A DNA stretch of 64,000 nucleotides. Origin: Sphingobacterium yanglingense (GTDB taxonomy: Bacteria; Bacteroidota; Bacteroidia; Sphingobacteriales; Sphingobacteriaceae). Within the stretch, counting starts at the first letter, position 1. Every line of letters begins with the position of its first letter. The DNA is taken from contig NZ_SNYV01000011.1 of assembly GCF_004363245.1 (NCBI RefSeq), positions 1,116,001 to 1,180,000 of the forward strand, given 5' to 3'. The notes under the pieces were generated by a model. That model had not been told where the DNA came from. It did no database searches and saw only the letters and a program-made list of their open reading frames with translations. Positions 1 to 8,762 of this stretch are shown here, in pieces. Position numbers and translations under genes: made by a program.

Positions 1-907
1 CTATCTCCCTCACCTCTACATAAACCGCAAATTCGGAAGGCTGTATTGGTGTACCTTTGACAATCGCATACTCCCGTGTATACACTGCTCCAAAGTAGAG
101 TATCGCCGATGTATAATACACCCACAGCAGGATAAGTACAATGGCACTGGCTGTTCCGTACGTGCTCTCGGTATCTGAATTTCCGATATACAGGCCGATC
201 AGGAAATGGCCGATCACAAAGAGTACTGCGGTAAACAGGGCACCCGACCGTACGGTACGCCATTTGATATTGACGTCCGGCAGCACCTTAAATACAATAC
301 AGAACATGAGGAATATAATTCCGAAAGACACCAAGAAATTAATCCCATTAAAAAGTTGCACTGACGTGTCTGGGAAGAAACGCTGCAAGCGGTCCGTCAG
401 CGCCATCACGATACCATTTACGATCAATGTGACCATCAATAAAAAGCCTAGCCCGATTACAAGCGAGGAGGATAATAAACGGTCCTTTACAATCTTGAGC
501 CACCCTTTCTTAACCTTGGGTCGCACATGCCATATATTATTAATAGAATTCTGAATATCACCAAATACCGTCGTAGCTCCTATCAATAAGGTCACCACAC
601 TAATGATCAGCGCCATATTCGACTTGCCGGAGAGCGAAAGGTTTTTGATAATATCCTGTACCTGCAGGGCAACGCTACTGCCAATCAATCCCCTGAGTTC
701 CGTAAATACCCTTCCCTGAATCGCCTCCTCACCCAAAAATATACCGGCCAGCGAAATCATCAGCACCAAAATGGGCCCTACTGAAAAGACCGTGTAATAC
801 GCCAGGGAAGCACTGTACTTGAGCGCCGACTCGTTCATAAATCCGAGTACTGTATTCTTTAAGATCGTAAAATGCGTCTTGATTATATTCTTATGTTCTT
901 TTGCCAT
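1..907 (-). CDS. YihY/BrkB family inner-membrane protein (partial, C-terminus outside window)
   Basis: The frame starts at the ATG on 905-907 and stays open for 302 codons to the left edge, so the C-terminus is missing. The translation fits the YihY/BrkB family, once mis-called RNase BN. The family stretch ALKYSASLAYYTVFSVGP is at residues 28-45 and TTVFGDIQNSINNIW at 112-126. Between and after these lie several long hydrophobic helices, including one near IVLILLWVYYTSAILYFGA. The family is integral to the inner membrane; its transport role is not established. The DUF202 and YetF-like membrane genes lie just upstream on the same strand, which suggests an envelope-stress group. No cleavable signal peptide is visible. 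Confidence 0.85.
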   Translation of the reverse strand, partial: MAKEHKNIIKTHFTILKNTVLGFMNESALKYSASLAYYTVFSVGPILVLMISLAGIFLGEEAIQGRVFTELRGLIGSSVALQVQDIIKNLSLSGKSNMALIISVVTLLIGATTVFGDIQNSINNIWHVRPKVKKGWLKIVKDRLLSSSLVIGLGFLLMVTLIVNGIVMALTDRLQRFFPDTSVQLFNGINFLVSFGIIFLMFCIVFKVLPDVNIKWRTVRSGALFTAVLFVIGHFLIGLYIGNSDTESTYGTASAIVLILLWVYYTSAILYFGAVYTREYAIVKGTPIQPSEFAVYVEVREI

Positions 908-966
908 AATTATTCCAGGTATGTCATTTACAGAACCATTAAAAGCCCTGAATAGTTCACTAACAG

Positions 967-1350
967 TTAAAAACTATCAATGAGGTACCAGCTCAGGATA
1001 AAACCAATCACAGCAACCAGGATGGCTAGTACGCTGATGATCGACGAACGAGGCATAAACTCCCCCTCCTCGATTTGTTTGCCTATCTTACGGTACTTGA
1101 GGTAGGCCAATAGTGCTGTAACAGCCCCGATAATAACAATTGCCGTCCCCACCTCGCTGGAGTAGCCGTGAGGAGCAAGCTCGCTCTGCTGCGGGCTCAG
1201 CATAGCTGTAATCTGTCGCATGAACAGCGAAAACTTGACGACCACAAAGCCAAATCCCATAATCCCTAAACTGGTACGTATCCAGGCCAGAAACGTACGT
1301 TCGTTGGCCAGGTGGTCGTTTACCTTCTTTGAACTGTTACTTTCTTTCAT
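967..1350 (-). CDS. DUF202 (YidH-like) membrane protein
   Basis: A 127-residue protein with the DUF202/YidH signature LANERTFLAWIRTSLG at residues 14-29. Three hydrophobic segments follow, at about 28-45, 66-84 and 102-123. The full length is normal for the family, whose members are small inner-membrane proteins of unknown function. It sits 59 bp upstream of the YihY-like gene on the same strand and 42 bp downstream of the YetF-like gene, so the three may be co-transcribed. The ATG start at 1350 leaves the conserved motif close to the N-terminus, as expected. No biochemical role is assigned. Confidence 0.85.
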   Translation of the reverse strand: MKESNSSKKVNDHLANERTFLAWIRTSLGIMGFGFVVVKFSLFMRQITAMLSPQQSELAPHGYSSEVGTAIVIIGAVTALLAYLKYRKIGKQIEEGEFMPRSSIISVLAILVAVIGFILSWYLIDSF

Positions 1351-1392
1351 ATAATATCTAATATCTATTTTTGCTTAAATCAAAAAGGAGCA

Positions 1393-2076
1393 TTAGGCAT
1401 ATCGCGCTGTATTCAGCGCCTTTGCCCAATTTTTCTTGTGGCAACGCATACATCCTCGGGACTCGTTGATAATATGCGCTAGCACATAGCCACAATACAT
1501 ACAGGCAAACGGCCCCTCCGTAGTACAGACATTTACTTTTTTATACGATGCCGGAAACAAGGGCAGTCCGTACCTCACCTGTTCATCCGGATAAAACAGC
1601 ACGCTCAAGGTTCCATCCACCTCCAGTACCGCATCACGTACCTGTCCCAGATGCTCCACATTGAGATTGCGCAGCTCCGCAAAAAACTCCATTTTGGAAA
1701 AGTTATTATCCTCTTCATGCTGCAGATCGAATGTACCGTCCTTTACGACAGACAACACCTTACCTTCCAGTACATGGGTCAGTTTTTCTGAACGGGATGC
1801 CAGCCAGGTAATGGTTTTATATATCAGCATGACACAAGCAAAGACAATGACTGCATACACAATCGGTAGATCTTTCTGAAACATCGGATCTCCTGCTGCC
1901 GAGCCTAGGCTAATGATGATAGCCACTTCAAAAACTGTCAGCTGGCGTACTCCCCGTCTTCCTGACAGCCGGAGGATAGTTAGTATCAGTACAAACATGA
2001 TAACCGTCCGGATGGCTATCTCTAACAGAAAAGCTCCTTGAGAATCTGAGCCTATAATGTCGTCCATTTCAATCAT
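1393..2076 (-). CDS. YetF/DUF421-like membrane protein with C-terminal zinc ribbon
   Basis: The protein begins with hydrophobic helices (IRTVIMFVLILTILRLSGRR, then two more to about residue 92). A cytoplasmic YetF-type domain follows (LEGKVLSVVKDGTFD, then FFAELRNLNVEHLGQVRDAV), which is the DUF421/YetF layout. The tail carries two CxxC pairs (CMYC and CMRC) about 19 residues apart, consistent with a zinc ribbon added to the usual fold. I chose the ATG at 2074-2076; the frame could be extended to a TTG at 2127, but those 17 residues look non-coding. Inference: an inner-membrane protein with a metal-binding cytoplasmic tail. Its function is unknown. Confidence 0.75.
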   Translation of the reverse strand: MIEMDDIIGSDSQGAFLLEIAIRTVIMFVLILTILRLSGRRGVRQLTVFEVAIIISLGSAAGDPMFQKDLPIVYAVIVFACVMLIYKTITWLASRSEKLTHVLEGKVLSVVKDGTFDLQHEEDNNFSKMEFFAELRNLNVEHLGQVRDAVLEVDGTLSVLFYPDEQVRYGLPLFPASYKKVNVCTTEGPFACMYCGYVLAHIINESRGCMRCHKKNWAKALNTARYA

Positions 2077-2373
2077 AGTATTTGCTTCTGTACAAAAAAG
2101 TGGTGTTCCGATAAGAAACACCACCAATCATTAATACTGTTTTAAACTTTGCTAACATCGCGTATTAGGTAAAGTCTAGGAGAATATCCCATCTATAGGC
2201 TATACTCGTAAATAGAACAGTCCTCTGCAATAAACGTTCATTTATTTTTTTTATTTTCTTACTATCCTATTATACGGATTTACTCTTATAATCCAACTAG
2301 ACACAACGAAATCAGAAATCAGCTGTTCCATATATAATATAGAACTTGAAAGCATTTTACCAAGAAAAAATAT

Positions 2374-2844
2374 ATGGAACACACATCAAACAACAATAGT
2401 GTTTTAATTAACAAACTGATAGAAATCAATAATGACCGTATCGAAGGCTATGAAACTGCTATCACTTTGCTTCCTGACAAAGAAACCTCGGGGGCACGAA
2501 AAATCTTTGAAGCACTACGGGATCAATCGCTAGCCTTTAAAAATGAATTGGCCCCCTTAGTGGTACAATGCGGGGGCAAACCCACTGAAACGACGCGGGA
2601 TAGCGGCAAATTATTCCGGGCCTGGATGACCTTAAAGTCGACCCTATCCGCACATACACTAGCATCTATACTCGACAGTTGCGATCAGGGAGAACAGGAA
2701 TTCAGTGAAGCCTATTTTCATGCACTAGAAGATTCTATAGGTGCAGGACTAGACATTGTAACGATAATAGAACGGCAATCTAACCTACAACAGGAAACCT
2801 ACAATAAATTAAAGGACTGGAAAGACAGCAATATTGAGGAATAG
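2374..2844 (+). CDS. PA2169-type four-helix-bundle protein (DUF2383)
   Basis: A 156-residue, almost entirely helical, cytoplasmic protein. The pattern LINKLIEINNDRIEGYETA at the N-terminus and LDSCDQGEQEFSEAYFHALED later is typical of the DUF2383/PA2169 family of ferritin-like four-helix bundles. Several acidic residues lie where such bundles bind metal, but no complete di-iron ExxH motif is visible, so metal binding is doubtful. Family members are often stress-induced. It is monocistronic and divergent from the YetF-like gene. The ATG at 2374 is the first start in frame. Confidence 0.75.
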   Translation: MEHTSNNNSVLINKLIEINNDRIEGYETAITLLPDKETSGARKIFEALRDQSLAFKNELAPLVVQCGGKPTETTRDSGKLFRAWMTLKSTLSAHTLASILDSCDQGEQEFSEAYFHALEDSIGAGLDIVTIIERQSNLQQETYNKLKDWKDSNIEE

Positions 2845-3022
2845 CGGTGATGATCTGTGCTTTATCATTTGTTGCTAAGTAAAACTAAATCAGCACTCGG
2901 TTGTTATTACTAAGATACACTCGGATGACAGGCGCCCGCTCTCGGGATCAATATATCTTTATAGCTTCGAAAATCGGATAACTATACACTTGAAGACCCT
3001 TTGTAGACAAAAAATAAATACA

Positions 3023-3250
3023 ATGGAAACTTCAAATTTACAGATGGAAATCCTTCATAGGCTGTACCATAAAAAATCAATCTGGGAACTGGAACCGATA
3101 GAAGGCTTTGACAAGGTGCTTAAATCCCTTTTTAAAATGCGTCTTATCTATACTACTCAAAGTAGACAATCCCCTCAATCTTATGATCCTTACTCAACCA
3201 TAAAACTAACACCCTATGGTATCACACTCTTTGTCAAAACTGTAGTCTGA
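3023..3250 (+). CDS. Small hypothetical protein, possibly winged-helix
   Basis: A 75-residue protein starting at the ATG on 3023; a TTG at 2990 would add 11 unlikely residues. The order helix-helix-helix, then a polar segment, then TIKLTPYGITLFVKTV resembles a winged-helix core, where the last strands form the wing. I recognise no family motif. It converges with the receiver-domain gene 16 bp away. Small proteins of this look next to stress genes are common in Sphingobacteriaceae, but no function can be given. Confidence 0.5.
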   Translation: METSNLQMEILHRLYHKKSIWELEPIEGFDKVLKSLFKMRLIYTTQSRQSPQSYDPYSTIKLTPYGITLFVKTVV

Positions 3251-3266
3251 AACCGAAACGTACAAC

Positions 3267-3635
3267 CTAAAGGAGAGCCAGAATCACTTCGGTCATTAAT
3301 TCATCTAGATCCAGGGGCTTGCCCAAAGACACATCTGCTCCAGCAGCTAACGACAGTCGCATTCCCTGTGCGCTAGCGGATATTGCAATGATATATATGC
3401 CCTCACAATCCGCGTCATTACGTATATCATGCATCAGCCTATCGGCCTTTATATTGGGCATCCCCAGATCGGCAATCAATACATCTGGCTGCTCCCGGAG
3501 TACTCGTACATAGACATCTTTAATACAGGTTTCTGTCAGAATATTTGCAGGTGTAAACTCAGATAATATCGTTTTGAGAACTTGAACTAAGCCTTGATTA
3601 TTATCGCAGATAAGTATTTTCTTTTCCATCTTCAT
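3267..3635 (-). CDS. Stand-alone response-regulator receiver domain
   Basis: A 122-residue CheY-like receiver with no output domain. The phospho-acceptor is D56 in DVLIADLGMP. D11 supplies the acidic pocket, although the usual second acid is N12 (CDNNQG). A serine in IIAISASAQG occupies the Thr/Ser switch position, and K is in LGKPLD. Receivers of this size act through protein contacts in phosphorelays. No histidine kinase is nearby, so the partner must be encoded elsewhere. An in-frame ATG two codons downstream, at 3629, is an alternative start. Confidence 0.85.
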   Translation of the reverse strand: MKMEKKILICDNNQGLVQVLKTILSEFTPANILTETCIKDVYVRVLREQPDVLIADLGMPNIKADRLMHDIRNDADCEGIYIIAISASAQGMRLSLAAGADVSLGKPLDLDELMTEVILALL

Positions 3636-3753
3636 TCGGATTCAGCGTTAAAACATCTCAACCCGATATAAGAGATTTATCTTAAAAAAAACAGGGTAAT
3701 TCGAGTTATCTAGTATAGAGCGGGAAATAGAAGATTTAGTTTAAAAAATATTG

Positions 3754-3810
3754 CCTTTTAATTAAAAGGAGTATAAATACGGGCTAGGACTCCCGTAATA
3801 TCCCGTATTT
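3754..3810. repeat. 16-bp palindrome and adjacent hairpin downstream of the PRC-barrel gene
   Basis: CCTTTTAATTAAAAGG at 3754-3769 is a perfect palindrome. Next to it, AAATACGGG (3775-3783) can pair with CCCGTATTT (3802-3810), and a second CCCGTA at 3792-3797 offers an alternative arm. On the minus strand the hairpin and then the palindrome follow the end of the PRC-barrel gene at 3870, with a T-rich stretch beyond. A terminator for that gene is plausible; a protein-binding site is the alternative. Confidence 0.45.
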
Positions 3811-3869
3811 AAACAGTTATCCCACTTTTGCTGACGAATCAGCGCAGTGGGATAGACATGCTAACAAAT

Positions 3870-4481
3870 TTAATACCGTCGTGGACTGATATGCCCAATA
3901 TTTGGTAGTCTTTGCCCATTAAAATGTGGATGATCATAGAATACTTCAGGATCATACTTGCCAGCTGCAATAACAAAATTTTGTACAGCCGTACTTTCCA
4001 ATACTTTGCGTATGGCAATCTCATCGCTCGGGCTTACAAAATCCCGAGCGTAAGATGGAAGCTGCATTACCTGCTGCAGCGTAACAGGTACCACTACCAT
4101 ATCCTCCTCACCATCTGACGCATACGCCACCTTACTTCCATCATGCAGTGGGATATTCTCTGGGTGGACCGAACCATCCACCAATGCCGACGGCTCTTCA
4201 TCTGCATTATCACTCCATTCCTTACTAAACTCCGCTATGCCAATAGGTATCAGGATTTGCTTCTGCAGCCCAGCCGAATAGTTGTCATAGTCCACCTCTA
4301 TCACGATATAACGGACACGTTGTGACACTTCGTCAAATAGCACTTCATCTACATCTCCTATCCTTTTTCCCTGTGGATCCTTTACCTCCCAGCCCCTGAT
4401 ATCAGGCTCACCATCTACAATCTCGTAGTCACTTCCTGTCAACTCGACAAGGCGGTTGTTTCTTATCTCTTGCTGTTCCAT
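3870..4481 (-). CDS. PRC-barrel domain protein
   Basis: A 203-residue soluble protein. Residues 10-57 (LVELTGSDYEIVDGEPDIRG, then IGDVDEVLFDEVSQRVRYIVIEVD) form a PRC-barrel, a small beta-barrel that binds other proteins or RNA. A second related segment follows at LIPIGIAEF and SKVAYASDGEEDMVVVPVTL. Bacteroidota encode this two-part PRC protein beside envelope-stress genes. It lies 29 bp downstream of the OmpA-like gene on the same strand and probably shares its transcript. The role is unknown; families of this kind are usually induced by osmotic or oxidative stress. Confidence 0.8.
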   Translation of the reverse strand: MEQQEIRNNRLVELTGSDYEIVDGEPDIRGWEVKDPQGKRIGDVDEVLFDEVSQRVRYIVIEVDYDNYSAGLQKQILIPIGIAEFSKEWSDNADEEPSALVDGSVHPENIPLHDGSKVAYASDGEEDMVVVPVTLQQVMQLPSYARDFVSPSDEIAIRKVLESTAVQNFVIAAGKYDPEVFYDHPHFNGQRLPNIGHISPRRY

Positions 4482-4510
4482 AGTCTTATACTTTACTAAT
4501 TATCTACTAT

Positions 4511-5155
4511 TTAACGGGTTGCATCTTCAAATACCACAATCTGTACATTGCGATTTTGCGCTCTCCCTTCTATTGTCTCATTGCTGGCGATAGGCTGCCG
4601 CTCACCTATAGAATGAACAGAAACCTTCCTGTAATCTATCCCGCCATGGTCTACCAACCAATTTTTAACTTCATTGGCGCGATCGGCCGCCAGTGTTCTA
4701 TTGTGAGCGAGGCTTCCGGTAGAATCGGCACTACCATATACACCTATGTAGGCACCATCAAACCGCTTTTTAAGAACCGTGGCGATAGCTCTCAGTTTCG
4801 CTTCCGAAGTAGACTGTATATTTTTTTGATCTTTTGGGAACAAAATGTTCTCTCCCAAGGTATAAATACTATAGTCCGTCCCCTGCCGTATCGATATATC
4901 CGGGTCCGTAATCTCGGAATCAGTAGCTGCCGGAGCATTGAAATCAACACTATTCCAATCGGGCTCCGTGATAGCAATAACTTCCGCTTGATCAGAAACC
5001 AGGTCGGCCATACTGTCCACAGCGGCCGCGGCAGCAACAGTATCTTTACCACGTCCGCGTATCCACATCATCATTACAATCAGCGCAACTACCACCAGTA
5101 ACAACCATAGCAACCAGCCCGTCCTTTTTTTTCTTTTTACTTCTAAATGTGCCAT
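4511..5155 (-). CDS. Membrane-anchored OmpA-family protein
   Basis: A 214-residue protein with a short basic N-terminus (KRKKR), one transmembrane helix at about 14-31 (LLWLLLVVVALIVMMMWI) and a low-complexity linker. An OmpA C-like domain spans about 98-212. The peptidoglycan-binding pattern is present: NRTLAADRANEVKNWLVD, then GERQPIASN and RAQNRNVQIVV. The N-terminal anchor is not cleavable, so it probably tethers the inner membrane to the cell wall rather than sitting in the outer membrane. The PRC-barrel gene follows 29 bp downstream. Confidence 0.85.
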   Translation of the reverse strand: MAHLEVKRKKRTGWLLWLLLVVVALIVMMMWIRGRGKDTVAAAAAVDSMADLVSDQAEVIAITEPDWNSVDFNAPAATDSEITDPDISIRQGTDYSIYTLGENILFPKDQKNIQSTSEAKLRAIATVLKKRFDGAYIGVYGSADSTGSLAHNRTLAADRANEVKNWLVDHGGIDYRKVSVHSIGERQPIASNETIEGRAQNRNVQIVVFEDATR

Positions 5156-5326
5156 ATCAAATCGTTTTTAAGAGTCATTTTAAGAAATGAACAGGAACAG
5201 AGGATAAAAGTTCAAAACGATTCTTGATTCGAGGCAGAAATACAATTAACTTTAACAATCTGATAATCAATATTGAACTTTTTCAAACAGCAGCTGTTAT
5301 ACCCAATGCACACTAACTGAAAAACT

Positions 5327-5863
5327 ATGGATCTGATACTTCGAACAAAGCTTACAATCTACTATCTTACAATAACGCTGACTGCATCGGGCATCTTATT
5401 TGGCTGCCATGATGGGGAGCGGGAATATAATGACAACCTGGCTTTTTTAACTAAAGCGAGTAGCTCTAGCAGTCTAAAAATCGCTGCAGGCAACCTAGCC
5501 GTGCAGAAAGGCCAAGCAGACAATGTTCAGGATTATGGAGAAGAAATCATCAAAGAACACAGCAGTATCTCCGAAGAGATGAAAGAACTGGCAGTGGCCA
5601 ACAACTGGATCATCACAGACGATTTACTTTCTGCCCACAAGCAACAGCTTAGTCAGTTACAGCAGCAACAGGTTTCGGAATTTGATCTGGCTTTTGCCAA
5701 ACTGATGGTAAACGCGCACGAGGAGGCAGTGAACCTGTTCCGAATTGCCAGCGTAAACGAGAATGAAGTCTACGACACCGATGTACAAACATTTGCCCAA
5801 GAAACCCTGCCCATACTCGAATTACACCTTATCGAAGCAAAGGAGATCTTGGAGCAGAAGTAG
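5327..5863 (+). CDS. DUF4142 domain protein, putative lipoprotein
   Basis: A 178-residue protein with a hydrophobic N-terminus ending in a possible lipobox (TASGILFGCHDG; cysteine about residue 27). The helical DUF4142 domain follows (FLTKASSSSSLKIAAGNLAVQ, then VQDYGEEIIKEHSSI and later LPILELHLIEAKEIL). DUF4142 proteins are periplasmic, ferritin-like helical bundles of unknown role, common in Bacteroidota. The gene stands alone and is transcribed away from the OmpA-like gene. Confidence 0.8.
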   Translation: MDLILRTKLTIYYLTITLTASGILFGCHDGEREYNDNLAFLTKASSSSSLKIAAGNLAVQKGQADNVQDYGEEIIKEHSSISEEMKELAVANNWIITDDLLSAHKQQLSQLQQQQVSEFDLAFAKLMVNAHEEAVNLFRIASVNENEVYDTDVQTFAQETLPILELHLIEAKEILEQK

Positions 5864-5889
5864 CCGATTTTGTTAATCCCCAGCCTATA

Positions 5890-5921
5890 ATTGACAATCA
5901 GCTCCTAAAACCCTATATTTG
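5890..5921 (+). promoter_or_regulatory. Bacteroidota-type promoter for the BCCT-Usp transcript
   Basis: ATTG at 5890-5893 and TATATTTG at 5914-5921 are separated by exactly 20 bases, matching the Bacteroidota consensus TTTG-N19..21-TAnnTTTG with one mismatch. Transcription would begin near 5928 and leave a leader of about 200 bases before the BCCT gene, long enough for post-transcriptional control. No obvious riboswitch fold was recognised in the leader. Confidence 0.55.
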
Positions 5922-6127
5922 CTGACAATCTATAACAAAATGCCTTTTGGCATGCTCTTATTATGTTTAGTATCACATTGATCTAGACATTCTTTTTAAA
6001 CCGAGTTTCATCACTGCTTTACAAAAGTGTTTTTCTGTATGCCTGCATACGGGAATATATTTTTTTTAGCCCGATCTACCTACGGTACTCGTGTTTTCTA
6101 TGCCGAGAGTTTAATAAAATAAAATCT

Positions 6128-7819
6128 ATGTCTGCAAAAAAAACATCTTCAACACCCCAAAAAACATCAAGATTTGTTGTCCACAAACCGGTCTTCATTC
6201 CCACGCTGATCATTATTGTTGTCAGTGTGACCCTCGCCCTATTATTCCACAAAGAATCCGAGATCGCCTTTGCCCGCATGCAAGATTTTGTATCTGACAA
6301 AGGCGGTTGGATATACACCTTATCGGTCAATTCCTTTATTTTATTCTGTCTGTACCTGGCTTTCAGCAAATACGGTGAGGTACGCATCGGCGGTCCCGAA
6401 GCCAAGCCCGAGTTTAAAGGGATAGCCTGGTTTGCCATGCTATTCAGTGCGGGGATAGGCAATGGGCTTGTGCTATTCAGTATCGCTGATCCCGTTCGGG
6501 ACTTTGTCGCCCCTCCCCGTCTCGCTGCGGATGCAGACCCCTCACTGATCGCGCAAGAGGCTATTAACTTCTCCTTTCTGCATCACGGTATACACGGCTG
6601 GGCCATCTACTCGGTAATCGGTCTGGCACTTGCTTATTTTACGTACAATCGCAAGATGCCCTTAACCATACGTTCGGCATTCTACCCTATTCTTGGCGAT
6701 AGAATCTACAGCTGGATAGGCGATGCCATTGATGTTGTAGCCGTCGTAGCCACCCTATTCGGCCTAGCCACGACACTTGGCTTTGGTGTGGGGCAGATCA
6801 ATGCCGGAATGAGCCATGTATTTGGTATCCCTACCTCGCTATTGTTCCAGTATGGTATTATCCTCGCCATCACCGGTATTGCGACCATATCGGTCGTATC
6901 GGGGGTCAATAAAGGTGTCAAATTTCTTAGTGAACTCAATATCGGTATCGCCGTTGTGCTCTTCCTTCTCGTTTTATTCCTCGGCCCTACCTCTTTTATA
7001 TTGAAGGGATACATACAGAATATCGGTAGCTACCTCAGCAACTTTGTAGACATGGCCACCTGGTCTGGCAACTATGGAGAAAACAACTGGCACAATAATG
7101 TAACTCTCATGTACTGGGGCTGGTGGGCGTCTTGGTCTCCCTTTGTAGGTACCTTTATCGCCCGTGTATCCCGTGGGCGTACCATCAAGCAATTTGTCCT
7201 AGGTGTACTGTTGCTACCGGCTTTAGTTACCTTTCTGTGGTTTTCCGCTTTTGGAGGTACGACCATGAAAGGATTGATCGGAGGCGATTACGCACTAGTG
7301 GATGCCGTCAAAGAGAATATCTCCACCGCATTGTTTGTATTCTTCGAAAAATTCCCTTTCGCTATCATCTTCAAGATCCTAGGCATGCTCCTTATCTGTA
7401 GTTTCATTATCACCTCTGCTGACTCTGGTGCCTTGGTGGTAGACAGCATCACCTCAGGCGGTCAGCGCCGCACGCCAGCCATACAGCGGGTATTATGGGC
7501 CTCCCTATCGGGCATTATAGCCGCAGCACTTCTGACGGGCGGAGGTCTCGATACCCTACAAGCGGCAGTTACCATTTCGGGCATGCCCTTTGCCGTCCTA
7601 TTAGTCATCATGTGTATATCCCTACTGATCGGTATACGCGAAGACTACAACATGGAGCAGCGCCGTACCAAGATGAAGCAGACCGAATCGTACAAAGCCT
7701 CTATCAGCAAGATCATGCGTGAAGAACAGGTCGCGATAAAAGAAACTGGTGCCACCCAATCCACTGCGATTGCTGAGAACCTAGACGCTAACACGTCTAT
7801 AGACAACACGAATAAATAA
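6128..7819 (+). CDS. BCCT-family (betaine/choline/carnitine) transporter
   Basis: A 563-residue, 12-helix transporter. The family signature WWASWSPFVGTFIARVSRGR is clear, so assignment to BCCT is firm. BCCT carriers import quaternary-ammonium osmolytes, usually with sodium. The glycine motif of helix 3 reads GIGNG (residues 109-113, in FSAGIGNGLVLFSIADP) instead of the betaine-type GMGIG, so substrate and coupling ion cannot be assumed. The C-terminus is a charged cytoplasmic tail of about 55 residues. The universal-stress-protein gene follows 16 bp later and likely shares the transcript. Confidence 0.9.
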   Translation: MSAKKTSSTPQKTSRFVVHKPVFIPTLIIIVVSVTLALLFHKESEIAFARMQDFVSDKGGWIYTLSVNSFILFCLYLAFSKYGEVRIGGPEAKPEFKGIAWFAMLFSAGIGNGLVLFSIADPVRDFVAPPRLAADADPSLIAQEAINFSFLHHGIHGWAIYSVIGLALAYFTYNRKMPLTIRSAFYPILGDRIYSWIGDAIDVVAVVATLFGLATTLGFGVGQINAGMSHVFGIPTSLLFQYGIILAITGIATISVVSGVNKGVKFLSELNIGIAVVLFLLVLFLGPTSFILKGYIQNIGSYLSNFVDMATWSGNYGENNWHNNVTLMYWGWWASWSPFVGTFIARVSRGRTIKQFVLGVLLLPALVTFLWFSAFGGTTMKGLIGGDYALVDAVKENISTALFVFFEKFPFAIIFKILGMLLICSFIITSADSGALVVDSITSGGQRRTPAIQRVLWASLSGIIAAALLTGGGLDTLQAAVTISGMPFAVLLVIMCISLLIGIREDYNMEQRRTKMKQTESYKASISKIMREEQVAIKETGATQSTAIAENLDANTSIDNTNK

Positions 7820-7835
7820 TTAAAACGACACAAGC

Positions 7836-8684
7836 ATGAACAAGACACTAGTAGTCGCCTTAGACCTTACAGAGCACGACCATACGCTGATTGGCTACGC
7901 CAAACAGCTGCAGTCCCACTATAACATCAAGCACATCCATTTTATACACAACATTAAGGTATCAGAGCTCGACGAGCTCCTTACCGAGATGCTAGCCGAT
8001 GTACAGATTGTGCCCATCATACAGCGCAACCTCGAGAACAAAGTCCAACAAATATTCCAGGAGCAGTCCAGCTACACCCTGACTCTTTTGGAAGGCGACA
8101 ATACCGAGTTCGGTATTAATGAATGGGTGAAGAATCAGAAAGAACCTGCCACCATCTTGCTGGGCTGGAAGAGTGCCGAAAACGGGACCGGCGCTATGGC
8201 CCAAAAGTTGATACGGCTGTCTCAGGCTGATGTTCTATTGGTTCCCAAAGATAGCACCTTCGGCATCAATAGGATACTTATTCCGAGCGACTTTAGCCCT
8301 ACCTTTTCCAGGGTAAAGAATAAAGTAGATGCACTGGGAGGACAACAGGTGCAGGTACTAAAAGTATATCATATACCGAGTGTATTCTTCCCCTTCATCG
8401 ATGATGAGGCAACCCAACAGAAAGCCGAAAAGCTAGCAAAGACACAGTATGCAGAGCTCAGTAAAAAACTGAACATAGCACCCTCCTGGCAATTAAAAAC
8501 CCAATATCGAAAAGAGAAGAGTGTTGCGGATATCATTGCCCGGGAGAGTAGGTTATTTCGGGCAGACCTAGTCGTTCTAGCTGCTAAGGGCAGTAACAGT
8601 ATTCCGTCTATTTTTCTAGGGAGCACCACCAATGAGCTGATCAACAAGGAGCCCTTTCAATCGGCGATATATGTGGTCAAATAG
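7836..8684 (+). CDS. Tandem universal stress protein
   Basis: A 282-residue protein of two UspA domains, at about 1-145 and 146-282. The second starts at INRILIPSDFSPTFSRVKN and ends with LVVLAAKGSNSIPSIFLGST. It contains the G-x9-G-S/T phosphate loop, so the C-terminal half is likely to bind ATP; the first half lacks a clear loop. Tandem Usps beside transporters often modulate them. The 16-bp spacing from the BCCT gene supports co-transcription and a regulatory partnership, which is inference. Confidence 0.9.
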   Translation: MNKTLVVALDLTEHDHTLIGYAKQLQSHYNIKHIHFIHNIKVSELDELLTEMLADVQIVPIIQRNLENKVQQIFQEQSSYTLTLLEGDNTEFGINEWVKNQKEPATILLGWKSAENGTGAMAQKLIRLSQADVLLVPKDSTFGINRILIPSDFSPTFSRVKNKVDALGGQQVQVLKVYHIPSVFFPFIDDEATQQKAEKLAKTQYAELSKKLNIAPSWQLKTQYRKEKSVADIIARESRLFRADLVVLAAKGSNSIPSIFLGSTTNELINKEPFQSAIYVVK

Positions 8685-8712
8685 TATGTAAACAATAACT
8701 TAACATACAATA

Positions 8713-8744
8713 TTTGTCCAAGGGGATGAATTTATGTAGGTTTG
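8713..8744 (+). promoter_or_regulatory. Bacteroidota consensus promoter for chrA
   Basis: TTTG at 8713-8716, a 20-base spacer and TAGGTTTG at 8737-8744 match the Bacteroidota promoter consensus perfectly. Transcription should start near 8751. A TTG codon at 8742 in the chrA frame falls inside the -7 element and cannot be the translation start, so the ATG at 8763 is preferred, with a leader of about 12 bases. Confidence 0.75.
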
Positions 8745-8762
8745 ACAGATCAAAGACATCTT

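Noticed and set aside
141..554. Long plus-strand open frame
   Set aside because: It is antisense to the YihY-like gene, whose translation shows family motifs; this frame has no protein-like pattern.
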